A DNA stretch of 64,000 nucleotides from Tragulus kanchil (GCA_022376925.1 JAIOJX010000031.1:136852854-136916853); one strand, 5' to 3'. Shown: positions 1-11,176, numbered from the stretch's first letter. The notes: generated from the letters alone by a model not told the origin. Made by a program: numbers and translations.

Positions 1-361
1 AAACACTACTTTTTCAACTGCACCAATCACTTTATTAAACTAATAAAACCTTATCCATTTAGATACTTATCAAGTGGGAAGAATGTGTTTTGTTTTAATT
101 TGACTATATTTCTTTCTAAAAGCCCAGAAAAATGTTCAACACGTTGAGATAATAGTGCTGGTACTGTGAAAGTAGTGACCACATTGATTTCTAAAATATG
201 TGTGTTGCCTGAGACTATTGCCAGCAGATTCAGATATTGAGATACGATAGCCTTCTCACCTTCTCTGAGTTAACACTGGATAGGTTGGTCACTGCATGGA
301 TGGTATACATCCTTACCTTTATCCACATTCTCTCATTTCTGATTATCTCTTAATAGTTCTT
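1..361. other. intron, nothing recognised
   Basis: AT-rich sequence between the window edge and the first SINE. I see no conserved coding stretch, repeat family or splice-bounded exon in it. It lies upstream of the first visible PHKB exon and is therefore presumed intron. Confidence 0.6.
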
Positions 362-570
362 AGCTTTGCAGGTAGCTCAGTGGTAAAAGAAAACACCTGC
401 CAATGCAAGAGCTACAGAAGACGCAGGTTTGATCCCTGGGTTGGGAAGTTCTCCTGGAGAAGGAAATGGCAACCTACAACAGTATTCTTGCCTGGAAAAA
501 ATGCCACAGACAGGGGAGCCTGGTGTGCTATAGTCCCGAGGGTCTGACAGAGTCGGACACGACTACACAG
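362..570 (+). repeat. Bov-tA type SINE
   Basis: Ruminant tRNA-derived SINE in sense orientation. Visible landmarks are the head around 'gctcagtggtaaa', the B-box-like 'ggtttgatccctggg', the middle 'ctggagaaggaaatggcaac' and the tail 'gagtcggacacgact'. It is several per cent diverged from the family sequence I know, with small insertions in the head, so it is not a recent copy. Confidence 0.88.
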
Positions 571-669
571 TATTTGTTTATATAGGGCTCTTGTAGGGTG
601 CAAAGGTGTGTTAGCCTTCTAGCACAGTACTGTTGAATTTTCTGTGATGATCTAACTGTTGTCTGTTAC

Positions 670-790
670 TGTATTGAACAATATAGAAGCCACTAGTCAC
701 ATGTGGCTACTGAGAAGTTGATATGGGGTCAGTATGAAATTTCATTTGTCACATGTAACAAGTGGCTACCGTGTTGGATAGTGTAACTTC
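670..790. repeat. old mammalian interspersed repeat, end fragment
   Basis: Contains 'cacatgtggctact' and 'aagtggctaccgtgttgga', a phrase common in an ancient mammalian interspersed repeat whose other end I also see at about 16430-16690. I cannot name the family with confidence; a DNA-transposon MER family is most likely. Confidence 0.45.
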
Positions 791-1823
791 TAGGAGCTTC
801 TAAGATAGAAAAACAGACAACTAATAAAAATAAAACACTGGAAAAATAATTTAAGGACAAGGATCCTGATACAGGAGTTCAGAGGAAGGAATTTTAGTTG
901 GCTTTCAGAAGGGACTTTAGAAAAGAAGATTGTTTTGAGCTAAGATGTTAAGGATGAGAAGAAATTTGCAGATGAAGAGAGTATGGATCTGTGTGCTTAC
1001 TTAGCCAGGTGAAACAAGGCAAAATCATGAACACCCAGATACTGTCATCACTCCTATCTTTTCAAAGAGAGAAGAAAGCCACTGCTTTTACATAGAACTA
1101 AATATCACTATATTCTTTCTCTGGTTCTATTCATCCCATGCTTCCAAGAGCTAGTAGTTGGCACACGTGGCATATAACTGCTATCTGTAGATGTTTGCCA
1201 AATTGAATTAATATCTGTTTGTCCTTGGAGATTTTTTGGTTATTCAATATTTAATTACTTAGTATTCTAAAATGGTTAAATTTTATGTTAGTTAATAATT
1301 AAAAGTATGGCCTATATACCTCTTGGAATTGGTGCCTCAGTATGAGAGTATGTGTAGTAAAAGAAATGAAAACATGTTGACAGTAGCATGGGTTACAATT
1401 CGTGATCCTTGGAGAAAAAAAGAAAAAAGCATTTGGAGTTTTGAACACGTAACTGAATTAGAATGTCACCTGAAGCACTCTTTCATTGAGTGTCATGTAA
1501 GCATTTCCAAATAGGAGTTCAGTGGGATACAATCGGTGAAATGCAGTCCCACAGAGGAAACCATTATTTGACTCTAAAATAAGGTGCAAAACAAAATCTA
1601 GTGCTACACCATTAACAAGCTCCCTATTACACTTGAGTTGCTCAGTTTGTGCAGTATCAGTTAAGTATTTAGCAATCATATTAACTGTTCCATTAATAGA
1701 ATAGAGTTCTATTCTCTTGTCTGTGTTTTGTTTCTTTAGAAAAAGTAACATTTCTGCTTTGTTCTATCCTGTCTATAAGCTGTAGCTTTCCCCATTAAAA
1801 AGTCTCTTAAAAAATAATTTATA
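791..1823. other. intron, nothing recognised
   Basis: About 1 kb of AT-rich intronic sequence. Short open frames on both strands show no protein family I recognise and no splice-bounded conservation. Confidence 0.6.
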
Positions 1824-2102
1824 GGGCTTCTCTGGTTGTCCAGTGGGTAAAGAATCCGCCTTGCAGTGCAAGGGGCACCAGTTCAATCCCTGGCCTGGGA
1901 AGATCCCACGTGCCTTGAAACAGCTGAACTAGTGTGTCCAATTGCGAGCCAGTGCTCTGGAGTGCAGGTGCCCAGAGCCGGTGCTTTGCAACGAGAGAGG
2001 CCACTGCAATGGGAGGCCCACACAGGCCGAAGAATAAAGATGGATGAAAATAAATAAATAAATAAACAATAAAAGAGGCCAAAATTTAAAAATAATAATA
2101 AT
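1824..2102 (+). repeat. tRNA-Glu-derived SINE, subfamily B
   Basis: Begins 'gggcttctctggttgtcc', resembling the 5' end of tRNA-Glu, with A-box-like 'tgtccagtggg' and B-box-like 'agttcaatccctgg'. The body has 'gtgtccaatt', the repeated 'gagccggtgctttg' type module and the end 'caataaaagaggccaaaat', then an A-rich tail with AAT repeats. It ends only about 70 bp before the first PHKB exon, so it occupies much of the upstream intronic flank, including likely branch-point territory. Confidence 0.85.
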
Positions 2103-2172
2103 GTATGTAATCTCTGATCTTGGATGAGAATGTGAATTAGTAGCATTATTTAAATTTTCTATTTGATTCTAG

Positions 2173-2280
2173 GTCCAGCAGTTTAAACAGGATCCACGCC
2201 CAACAACATGTCTTCACTCTATTTTCAATGTACATACAGGGGATGAGATCCTCTCCTATGAGGAATATGGCCATCTTCAG
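2173..2280 (+). CDS. PHKB: PHKB exon (36 codons), phosphorylase kinase beta
   Basis: Acceptor 'tttgattctag' precedes 2173 and donor 'gtaaaa' follows 2280. The exon is 108 bp, starts and ends in phase 0 and has no stop. Translation starts [10 protein letters not shown] and ends SYEEYGHLQ, which I recognise as PHKB. Compared with the human protein from memory there are conservative changes, Ile for Val and Ile for Leu, in the middle. This part belongs to the N-terminal glucoamylase-like (GH15-like) helical domain of the alpha and beta subunits, which has no known catalytic role here. The acceptor pyrimidine tract is weak and a SINE lies just upstream. Confidence 0.96.
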
Positions 2281-3963
2281 GTAAAAAGAGAAGATGATAG
2301 GTTTTCTTCTGTTTATACTCTATATCTTAACTATTTAAGACTACATTTTTAGAAAATTTCATTTACATTTTTAAAAAATTGTTCAAAATGGAAGTAGAGA
2401 ACCAGCCATGAAATGAAGAAATGCAGCAGGACTGAATTAGTTATTATAATAGAGCATTAAATATTACTGAGCTGTTGGTCCAAAAGTAGAAAGCTCAGCT
2501 GGAGGGATTATAGTACATCTAGAAGAAGGGATCCTACATCTCTTTCAGTGACAAAAGCTTATGCTCATTATTAAATTTAAAGGAATTTCATTATTTAGTA
2601 ACTAGGGAATAAAAGACAACTGACAGTAATATGACAGCAAATCAGAAGTTTTTGTTACATGACAGTCCACTTCTAATAAATCAACCTTCAATGAAGCTTA
2701 ACATACCACTAAAATATAATTCCAAAAGGCATTTCTGGAGCCTTTAAGTTTTATCCTACATACTATATAAAGTTTTGTATGTAAATTTTATATGCGAAGA
2801 GTACACTGTAAGACTATATTTTATTTTCACTTTTTCTCTTACATCTGTGTACCCTTTTGCCTTGTTTCTAGGGTACAAGTATTATATATGCTATTTATCT
2901 TTAATGGATTTTCTTCCTGTTCATCGTTTGGTTCTGCAGTCTTTAGAATAGAATACTTATTATTCATATATTCCTTACTAAAATAGGAGTATCTCCTTTT
3001 TATAGTTTCTTTCTCTCTAGAATCTGAAATGTCTTACTTTAGAATGACTCTTTCAAACACAGAAAGTTCAGTGTCCCCATTTCTCTGCATCAGAAACTCT
3101 TTAACACTAATTTGTTAGCAGATCTATGGATAGTTAATGTTACATAAATATGTAGCTGCTCAGCTTTCTCATAATTATCATATAATTAGATTTTCAGTGC
3201 CTTTTGCTTTGACAGATATGTTTACTCCTTGACATAGGATTTTCAGAAGTTTATTTTTGATTCTCAGAGTTAAGCTTAGTGCCTAGCACAGAACAGATTT
3301 CAGATAAATGCTGGTCAACCTGTTATTTGGTAGTCTCTGAACACTTTGCCACTTGCTGATATTTTCTCACAGAAGCCTCCTAAAAATCAGAGCAGAGAGC
3401 TCTTTGAGATATTGCTGTAATGGGCTGTTGATAGAAATAAAATTTCTTTGAGATTATTTCTGACAGGCCAGTCCGTGTCAATGCTCTAAGAAAATATTTC
3501 AGTGACCCCAATGGGATGAAGCTTTCCTTACTTTGTTATGAGAAAAGTCACTTGAGTTAATGTTGACTATTGTAAAAGACCTAAAACTGGAATCCTCTTA
3601 TCTTTTTCTGTGGCCCACTTGGACCTTGACAAGACCCTGAGACCCACTGAAGTTTGAGTGCTGGGAAGTCAAGAGACATTCAGGATAGCGCTGGTTCCCT
3701 AGAGAGCTAACCCCACTGGCAAGCGCTGGCAGCTCAGAGCTGTTTTGTCTAAGCTATCTAGGGCACAAATAATTTTCTGTCCCAATTTTCTGTCAGTTAC
3801 TCATAAAGATTGGAGGAGAGTCAAGGAAGGCACAAAGCACCAAGGCTATTCATGGGTAATGATCTTCTCAGTTAGCATTATGTGATGAGGAAAATACTTA
3901 CCTCCTCTTTGTTTTTGACTCAAATTAACTTTTTCCTGGCTAAATGAAAAAATTTCACTGCTT
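2281..3963. other. intron, mostly unrecognised
   Basis: Intronic sequence between the first visible exon and the first tandem duplication. I see no SINE head, LINE motif or conserved coding stretch. The open frame at 2792-2986 is AT-rich and hydrophobic by composition only. Confidence 0.6.
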
Positions 3964-3984
3964 CTTATTTATTTACTTGTCTAT

Positions 3985-4275
3985 TAGATAAAAGCTTTAA
4001 TGAGATAGAATTCACATAATATACAGTTCAACTATGTAAAATACGCGACTCAGTAGTTTTTAATACATTCACAAAGTTGATCAACATTGCAGAACATCTT
4101 CATCACCCCATAATGAAATCTGATACCCATTAATAGTCACTACCCATCTCCTTCAAAGACTCCCACTCAAGGCAATTATTATTCCCCTTTCTGTCTCTAC
4201 AAACAAGCCTATTTTGTACATTTCATATAAATGAAATCATACAACATATGATCTTATCTGATTGATTTCTTTAAT
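3985..4275 (-). repeat. ancient L1 3' end fragment (second copy 4988-5278)
   Basis: Contains landmarks of mammalian L1M-type 3' untranslated sequence in antisense: 'gagatagaattcacata', 'acattcacaaagttgatcaac', 'catcttcatcacccc' and 'tttctgtctctac'. It is heavily diverged and predates the ruminant elements. The second copy comes from the tandem duplication. Confidence 0.7.
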
Positions 4276-4570
4276 AGTCTAATAAACTAAAAGACAAAAA
4301 AAACTTTTTCAAAACATGTTTTTTCATAAATATATTTTAAATAATTGATGAATGTGTTCCAACAGTTGCTTATGTAAGTTCTGTATTCTCTGAATATAAG
4401 ATGTGCTGCCTTTTGTTTATGCTGTCCTGGCATAGCCCTAATATTTTACTTGCCAAATAATTTTTTCATTTACCCACAGTTGAGTTGGATTCACATTAAC
4501 GTAGCTACCTCAGAGGCAAAACTATTTCAAAGTAAAGGTACTGAAACCTAGAGTTTAAAAATGAATCTTG

Positions 4571-4850
4571 GCTTCCCTGGTGGTCTAGTGGGTAAAGAGT
4601 CCATCTTGCAATGCAAGGGGTACTGGTTCGACCCCTGGCCCTGGAAGATCCCACAGACCACAGAGCGGCTGGACCAGTGTGTCCAATTATGAGCCAGTGC
4701 TTTGGAGTGCATGCGCCCAGAGCCGGTGCTCTGCAATGAGAGAGGCCACTGTAATGGCAGACCCACACAGGCCAAAGAATAAAGATGGATAAAAATAAAT
4801 GAAAAACCAATAAAAGAGGTCAAAAAATTTTAAAAAATAAATAAATTTGA
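4571..4850 (+). repeat. tRNA-Glu-derived SINE, subfamily B
   Basis: Full-length head 'gcttccctggtggtctagtg' through 'ggttcgacccctgg', body 'ggaccagtgtgtccaatt', and the subfamily B end 'caataaaagaggtcaaaaa' with an A/T-rich tail. Moderately diverged. Confidence 0.88.
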
Positions 4851-5573
4851 GAAAGCAAATGTTATAAAAAATTTTCCCTAATAAACTGTTAATAACTAAC
4901 ACAATGAATTTGAGAATTTTAGAGTTTTACATATAAGACTGAGATTTTATTATGAACTAAATTCACCTTATTTATTTACTTGTCTATTAGATAAAAGCTT
5001 TAATGAGATAGAATTCACATAATATACAGTTCAACTATGTAAAATACGCGACTCAGTAGTTTTTAATACATTCACAAAGTTGATCAACATTGCAGAACAT
5101 CTTCATCACCCCATAATGAAATCTGATACCCATTAATAGTCACTACCCATCTCCTTCAAAGACTCCCACTCAAGGCAATTATTATTCCCCTTTCTGTCTC
5201 TACAAACAAGCCTATTTTGTACATTTCATATAAATGAAATCATACAACATATGATCTTATCTGATTGATTTCTTTAATAGTCTAATAAACTAAAAGACAA
5301 AAAAAACTTTTTCAAAACATTTTTTTTCATAAATATATTTTAAATAATTGATGAATGTGTTCCAACAGTTGCTTATGTAAGTTCTGTATTCTCTGAATAT
5401 AAGATGTGCTGCCTTTTGTTTATGCTGTCCTGGCATAGCCCTAATATTTTACTTGCCAAATAATTTTTTCATTTACCCACAGTTGAGTTGGATTCACATT
5501 AACGTAGCTACCTCAGAGGCAAAACTATTTCAAAGTAAAGGTACTGAAACCTAGAGTTTAAAAATGAATCTTG

Positions 5574-5853
5574 GCTTCCCTGGTGGTCTAGTGGGTAAAG
5601 AGTCCATCTTGCAATGCAAGGGGTACTGGTTCGCCCCCTGGCCCTGGAAGATCCCACAGACCACAGAGCGGCTGGACCAGTGTGTCCAATTATGAGCCAG
5701 TGCTTTGGAGTGCATGCGCCCAGAGCCGGTGCTCTGCAATGAGAGAGGCCACTGTAATGGCAGACCCACACAGGCCAAAGAATAAAGATGGATAAAAATA
5801 AATGAAAAACCAATAAAAGAGGTCAAAAAATTTTAAAAAATAAATAAATTTGA
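5574..5853 (+). repeat. tRNA-Glu-derived SINE, subfamily B (duplicate of 4571-4850)
   Basis: Nearly identical to the copy 1003 bp upstream and in the same flanking sequence, so it is the same insertion seen twice. One visible change is the loss of a base in the B-box-like region. Confidence 0.88.
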
Positions 5854-6114
5854 GAAAGCAAATGTTATAAAAAATTTTCCCTAATAAACTGTTAATAACT
5901 AACACAATGAATTTGAGAATTTTAGAGTTTTACATATAAGACTGAGATTTTATTATGAACTAAATTCACAGCTCCTTTATTTTTCATAGAGAAGAATACA
6001 GGTTTTATAAGCTACTAGAGTGAATGACTTGTAACTTTAGCTCTTACATTTAATTTCATAACCTAATATTTTTATTGTTTCCTTTGACCTGCTATAATGT
6101 TTGTTGATTTTCAG

Positions 6115-6195
6115 ATAAATGCTGTGTCACTCTATCTACTTTACCTTGTGGAAATGATTTCCTCAGGACTCCAGATTATCTACAACACTGATGAG
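6115..6195 (+). CDS. PHKB: PHKB exon (27 codons), phosphorylase kinase beta
   Basis: Acceptor 'gttgattttcag' ends at 6114 and donor 'gtatga' starts at 6196. The exon is 81 bp, phase 0 at both ends, with no stop. It encodes [19 protein letters not shown] followed by QIIYNTDE, which I recall as identical to mammalian PHKB. The hydrophobic helical stretch fits the alpha-helical barrel of the GH15-like domain. It follows the 2173-2280 exon in frame. Confidence 0.96.
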
Positions 6196-6298
6196 GTATG
6201 ATTTTCTCAAATTCCCTAGTACTAAACTTCATCTCTGAGATTACTTTTTTCTTTTACTTTTTAAAACTTATGTTTGATTGTATAAGATGGATTATTCT

Positions 6299-6572
6299 TT
6301 TTTGAGGTGGGGGGAGGCACTTCTATTGGTCTTTCATTTATCTATTTTCATCCATCTTTGTTCTTTGACCTGTGTGGGCCTCCCATCGCAGTGGCCTCTG
6401 TCGCTGCAGCGCACTGGCTCTGGGCGCATGCGCTCCAGAGCGCTGGCTTGGTAGCTGGACACATTGGTCCAGCTTCTCCACGGCACGTGAGATCTTCCCA
6501 GGCCAGGGATCAAACTGGTGCCCCTTGCACTGCAAGGCGGTGTCCTTATCCACTGGACCACCAAGGAAGCCC
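6299..6572 (-). repeat. tRNA-Glu-derived SINE, subfamily A, with perfect target-site duplication
   Basis: Antisense copy: the head complement 'ccaccaaggaagccc' is at the right end and the tail complement 'cacttctattggtctttcat' at the left. It is bounded by a perfect 15 bp target-site duplication 'aagatggattattct' at 6284-6298 and 6573-6587. This shows insertion by target-primed reverse transcription. It lies about 100 bp after the PHKB exon donor. Confidence 0.93.
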
Positions 6573-6587
6573 AAGATGGATTATTCT

Positions 6588-7092
6588 CAAACTGATAGTA
6601 AGATACTAGATTTTGGATGCTCAGCCAAAAAGTCTTTGTATTTTCAAGTGACCACAAATGACCAAAACATGTAACAGGTTATATACTTTATTCCTATGAA
6701 GGCTATATTTCATGTATTCTGAAATAAAAGCTTGTAACTTTCAGAAGTTTTAGTAATAATGAAAACAAAAGCATTTGCAGATTTTCTCAGAATATCTACC
6801 TTTTTTCATATTGTTGTTTTTATAACCCATCCTAGTAAAAATATTCATTTAGCACATTTTGTTATTTTTATTTTTGTGACCCCAGTAGAGTTCTTAATGT
6901 TTTTCAAAAGGTAAGTATTATGTTCTTATTAGAAAATTTGAAAGTCACTCATATCTCAAAGTTGAGAAATATTTCTTTCATAGGCACTAATGCTTGAACA
7001 AACACACAGATCCACATGCTCACGTATTTTGAATTGTGTCACAGGTGAAATAAAAAGCTGTTATAACTGAGATGATATATACAGTGAGAAAC
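6588..7092. other. intron, nothing recognised
   Basis: Intronic sequence between two SINEs with no family or coding signal that I can identify. Confidence 0.6.
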
Positions 7093-7272
7093 GCTTCCCT
7101 AGAGGCTCAGTGGTAAAGAATCTGCTGCAGTGTAGGAGAGGTGGTTTTGATCCCTGGGTTATAAAGATCCTCTAGAGAAGGAAATAGCAACTCACTTCAG
7201 TATTCCTGCCTGGGAAATCCCATGGACAGAGGAGGGTCACAAAAGAGTTGGACATGACTTAGTGACTACCTC
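7093..7272 (+). repeat. Bov-tA type SINE
   Basis: Sense copy: 'gcttccctagaggctcagtgg', 'gttttgatccctgggtt', 'agagaaggaaatagcaac', 'tattcctgcctggg' and the tail 'aaaagagttggacatgact'. Diverged, with small deletions relative to the usual Bov-tA sequence. Confidence 0.88.
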
Positions 7273-7625
7273 ACCACCATATTCAGTGAGAATTCCATCA
7301 AAGAAGTAGATATATTATATATACTTACTATTTTTTCATAAGATCCGTGCATGGAGAACAGTTGTATCATCCCAAACAGCAAGGTCATCACTTCACTGTA
7401 CTAAGGGTGCTATGAAATTGATACACATGGTCCTGCCCTCCAGTAGTTCATAATTGTGTATATCCATCTGTGCCTTTTTAATACACATAAGTAAAACTTG
7501 TTTAGAAGTGTGGTTGTGGTTTAGCTGAATAATAAAGAATCAATAATAATAATAAGTAATAGAAACTACTTATGGTTACTTTTGTTTGATTTATCAAATA
7601 ATTACATGTTTTCATTTTATGCAAA
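7273..7625. other. intron, nothing recognised
   Basis: AT-rich intronic sequence, with a short AAT-rich run near 7540-7556. No family recognised. Confidence 0.55.
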
Positions 7626-7640
7626 TAGTTCTCAGTTTTT

Positions 7641-7976
7641 TTTTTTTTTTAAAGATTTATTTATTTATTTTATGTATTTTGGGCGGGGGTCGGGTTGGGG
7701 AGGGAGGGGAGAGGGCGGGCCACTTCTATTGGTCTTTCATTTCTCTGTTTTCATCCGTCTTTGTTCTTTGGCTCCTGCGGGCCTCCCATCGCGGTGGAGT
7801 CTGTTGTCACAGAGCGCCGGCTCTGGGCGCATGCGCTCCAGAGCTCCGGCTCGGTGATTGGACACATCAGTCCAGCCACTCCGTGGCACGTGGGATCTTC
7901 CCAGGCCAGGGATCGAACCGGCGCCCCTTGCACTGCAAGGCGGTGTCCTTATCCACTGGACCACCAGGGGAAGCCC
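7641..7976 (-). repeat. tRNA-Glu-derived SINE, subfamily A, full length, G-rich tail
   Basis: Antisense full-length copy with a long T run and AAAT-type tail at the left and the tRNA-Glu-like head at the right ('ccactggaccaccagggg'). The target-site duplication 'tagttctcagttttt' is at 7626-7640 and 7977-7991. The strand shown carries a very G-rich tract at 7681-7719, which is the complement of the subfamily A tail. Low divergence and the intact duplication suggest a young insertion. Confidence 0.95.
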
Positions 7977-8304
7977 TAGTTCTCAGTTTTTATAGTGTTA
8001 CGAAACAGTGGTCCTCAAATATTTTGAGTGTGCAGGCTGGGAGTAGTTGGGAAACTTAAGTTCACTAAAACATGTCTTATATTCACTAAATATAAAGTTC
8101 AGCTAAGTCAGTTCTTCTGTTTATTAATAGATAATTCACTTATACCTGTTGGAGGAGGCAAAATAATGAACTATAACATGGTATTCTGTCACATTCTATG
8201 ACATGTTCTATAAATAACCTAAAAGTAAATGAAAATAAAGAAGAACCATATCATGCAGGAATGGATCTTACTTTATTGGATATTGAAGAACCTCACATAT
8301 CCCA

Positions 8305-9815
8305 AAGTTGCAAAGTTGTGTCTCACTTGCTGCAACACCATAAACTGCAGCATGCTAAGATTCCCTCTCTGTCACTATTTCCCTGAGTTTGCTCAAACTT
8401 ACGTCCATTGAGTCAGTGATACCATCCAACTATCTTATATTCTGTCTTCCCTAATCCTCTTGCCCTCAGTCTTCCCCAGCATCAGGGTCTTTTCTAGTGA
8501 ATTGACTCTTCACATCAGGTGGCCAGAGTATTGGAGCTTCAGCCTTAGCATAACTCTTTTCAATGAATATTCAGGATTCATTTCCTTTAGAATTGACTGG
8601 TTTAATCTCCATGTTGCCCAAGGGACTCTCAAGAGTCTTCTCCAGCACCTCAGTTTGAAATGTTGTATTGCTCAGCCTCTTTAATGGTCCAATGCTCATC
8701 CATATATGACTACTGAAAAAAACCCATAGCTTTTACTGTATGAACATTTGTCAGTAAAGTGATGTGTGCTGTCTAGGTTTGTCACAGCTTTTCTTCCAAG
8801 GAGCAAGCGTCTTTTAACTTTATGGCTGCAGTCACCGTCTGCAATCATATTGGAGCCCAAGAAAATAAATTCTGTTACTGTCTCCTCTTTTTCCCTATCT
8901 ATTTGTCATGAAGTAATGGGAACAGATACTATGATCTTCATTTTTTGAATGTTGAGTTTTAAGCCAGGTTTTTCACCCTCCTCTTTCACCTTCATCAAGA
9001 GGCTCTTCAGACAGCGCTCTGGAGCTCAATCGTCCAGAGGCAGTGCTCTGCAGTGGGAGTGGCCCCTGCAGTGGGAGGCCCACACAGGTCAAAGAATAAA
9101 GATTGATGAAAAATAAACGATGACTTAGAGGCCAAAAAAAAATTGTTAAAAAAAAAAGAAGGCTCTTTAGTTAATGTTTGCTTTCTGCTATTAAAGTAGT
9201 ATCATCTGTATATCTGAGGTTATGATGTTTCTCCCTGCAGTCTTGATACCAGACTATGATTCATCCAGTCCAGCATTTCACATGATGTTCTCTGCATAGA
9301 GTGACAATGTAACAGCCTTGATGTATGAAGCAGGGTGAAAATATACAGCCTTGATGTACTCTTTTCCCAATTTGGAACAAGTCCATTATTGCATGTTCCG
9401 TACTAGCTGTCAATTCTTGACCTGCATACAGGTTTCTCAGGAGGCAGGTAAGGTGGTCTGGTATTCACATCTCTTGAAGAATTTTCCACAGTTTTTTGTG
9501 ATCCACATAGTCAGAGGCATTAACATAGTCAGTGAAGCAAAAGTAGATTTTTTGGTAATTCCTTTGCTTTTTCTATGAGCTAGAGGATGTTGCCAATTTG
9601 ATCTCTGGTTCATCTGCCTTTTCTAATCCAGCTTGTACATCTGCAAGTTCTTGGTTCACCTACTGTGGAAGCCTACCTTGGAGGATTTTGAACATTACTT
9701 TGCTAGCATGTGAAATGAGTGCAATTGTTTGGTAATTCGGTATTTGTTGGCATTGTCTTTCTTTAGGATTGGAATGAAAACTGACTTTTCCAGATCTGAG
9801 ACTTTCCAAATTTGC
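8305..9815 (-). repeat. BovB LINE fragment, interrupted by a SINE
   Basis: Antisense BovB from its 3' end at the left into reverse-transcriptase coding sequence at the right. Landmarks on the plus strand are 'ctgagtttgctcaaactt', 'catcagggtctttt', 'caaggagcaagcgtctttt', 'tatggctgcagtcacc' and 'catacaggtttctcagg'. Minus-strand frames give broken pieces of the BovB protein with many stops, so it is dead. A SINE fragment sits at about 9008-9160. Much of the right part is repeated in the following duplications. Confidence 0.92.
9008..9160 (+). repeat. 5'-truncated SINE subfamily B inside BovB (copy at 10136-10288)
   Basis: Only the 3' half of the SINE is present: 'gcagtgctctgcagtggg', 'gggaggcccacacaggtc', then 'gatgacttagaggcc' and an A-rich tail. 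It is flanked by a short duplication of BovB sequence, 'ggctctt' at 9001-9007 and 9161-9167, so it was inserted into BovB. Confidence 0.85.
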
Positions 9816-9860
9816 TTTTTATCTTCACATTCATGTTTTTTACATTCTAATGGTTGAGCT

Positions 9861-10950
9861 TTACTGTATGAACATTTGTCAGTAAAGTGATGTGTGCTGT
9901 CTAGGTTTGTCACAGCTTTTCTTCCAAGGAGCAAGCGTCTTTTAACTTTATGGCTGCAGTCACCGTCTGCAATCATATTGGAGCCCAAGAAAATAAATTC
10001 TGTTACTGTCTCCTCTTTTTCCCTATCTATTTGTCATGAAGTAATGGGAACAGATACTATGATCTTCATTTTTTGAATGTTGAGTTTTAAGCCAGGTTTT
10101 TCACCCTCCTCTTTCACCTTCATCAAGAGGCTCTTCAGACAGCGCTCTGGAGCTCAATCGTCCAGAGGCAGTGCTCTGCAGTGGGAGTGGCCCCTGCAGT
10201 GGGAGGCCCACACAGGTCAAAGAATAAAGATTGATGAAAAATAAACGATGACTTAGAGGCCAAAAAAAAATTGTTAAAAAAAAAAGAAGGCTCTTTAGTT
10301 AATGTTTGCTTTCTGCTATTAAAGTAGTATCATCTGTATATCTGAGGTTATGATGTTTCTCCCTGCAGTCTTGATACCAGACTATGATTCATCCAGTCCA
10401 GCATTTCACATGATGTTCTCTGCATAGAGTGACAATGTAACAGCCTTGATGTATGAAGCAGGGTGAAAATATACAGCCTTGATGTACTCTTTTCCCAATT
10501 TGGAACAAGTCCATTATTGCATGTTCCGTACTAGCTGTCAATTCTTGACCTGCATACAGGTTTCTCAGGAGGCAGGTAAGGTGGTCTGGTATTCACATCT
10601 CTTGAAGAATTTTCCACAGTTTTTTGTGATCCACATAGTCAGAGGCATTAACATAGTCAGTGAAGCAAAAGTAGATTTTTTGGTAATTCCTTTGCTTTTT
10701 CTATGAGCTAGAGGATGTTGCCAATTTGATCTCTGGTTCATCTGCCTTTTCTAATCCAGCTTGTACATCTGCAAGTTCTTGGTTCACCTACTGTGGAAGC
10801 CTACCTTGGAGGATTTTGAACATTACTTTGCTAGCATGTGAAATGAGTGCAATTGTTTGGTAATTCGAGTATTTGTTGGCATTGTCTTTCTTTAGGATTG
10901 GAATGAAAACTGATCTTTTCCAGATCTGAGACTTTCCAAATTTGCTTTTT
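9861..10950 (-). repeat. BovB fragment, duplicate copy
   Basis: Same BovB segment, with the same internal SINE, as 8733-9815. It is present because of tandem duplication 2 and is not a separate insertion. Confidence 0.9.
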
Positions 10951-11155
10951 TATCTTCACATTCATTGTTTGTACATTCTAATTGACTGTAATCTTGATTC
11001 TCTTATTTTTAAGTAATCCTAAAATATGTTTGGTAAACATTACTTTTGCAGGAAAGATAATTTTTTTATACATTGGTTTATTCCATTTTCTGTTGTTTGT
11101 TGGGGATTTTTTACATCAGTGCTCTTAATGGATATTTGTGTGAATTTTGTTATTT

Positions 11156-11176
11156 TGTGTGTGTGTGTGTGTGTGT
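11156..11176. repeat. TG microsatellite (copy at 12285-12305)
   Basis: About ten TG units, immediately followed by 'tacacc'. The same length is seen in the duplicated copy, which fits copying of one sequence rather than two independent loci. Confidence 0.9.

Larger units (their letters stand above)
3964..5969 (+). repeat. direct tandem duplication 1 (2 x 1003 bp)
   Basis: Copy a is 3964-4966 and copy b 4967-5969, directly abutting. Only isolated differences are visible, for example 'ggttcgacccc' against 'ggttcgcccc', and a T-run change near 4318/5321. Each copy carries an L1 3' fragment and a whole SINE, and the edges match no element boundary. This is most likely a false duplication of the assembly. 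Confidence 0.93.
8728..10982 (+). repeat. direct tandem duplication 2 (offset 1128 bp)
   Basis: Copy a is 8728-9852 and copy b 9856-10982. The copies agree almost exactly except at the far end of copy a, where 'cattcatgttttttacatt' replaces 'cattcattgtttgtacatt'. Sequence error concentrated at a copy edge suggests an unmerged contig end. Confidence 0.92.

Noticed and set aside
7586..8059. 157-residue plus-strand open frame
   Set aside because: Antisense translation of a full-length SINE plus flanking DNA; no conserved protein.
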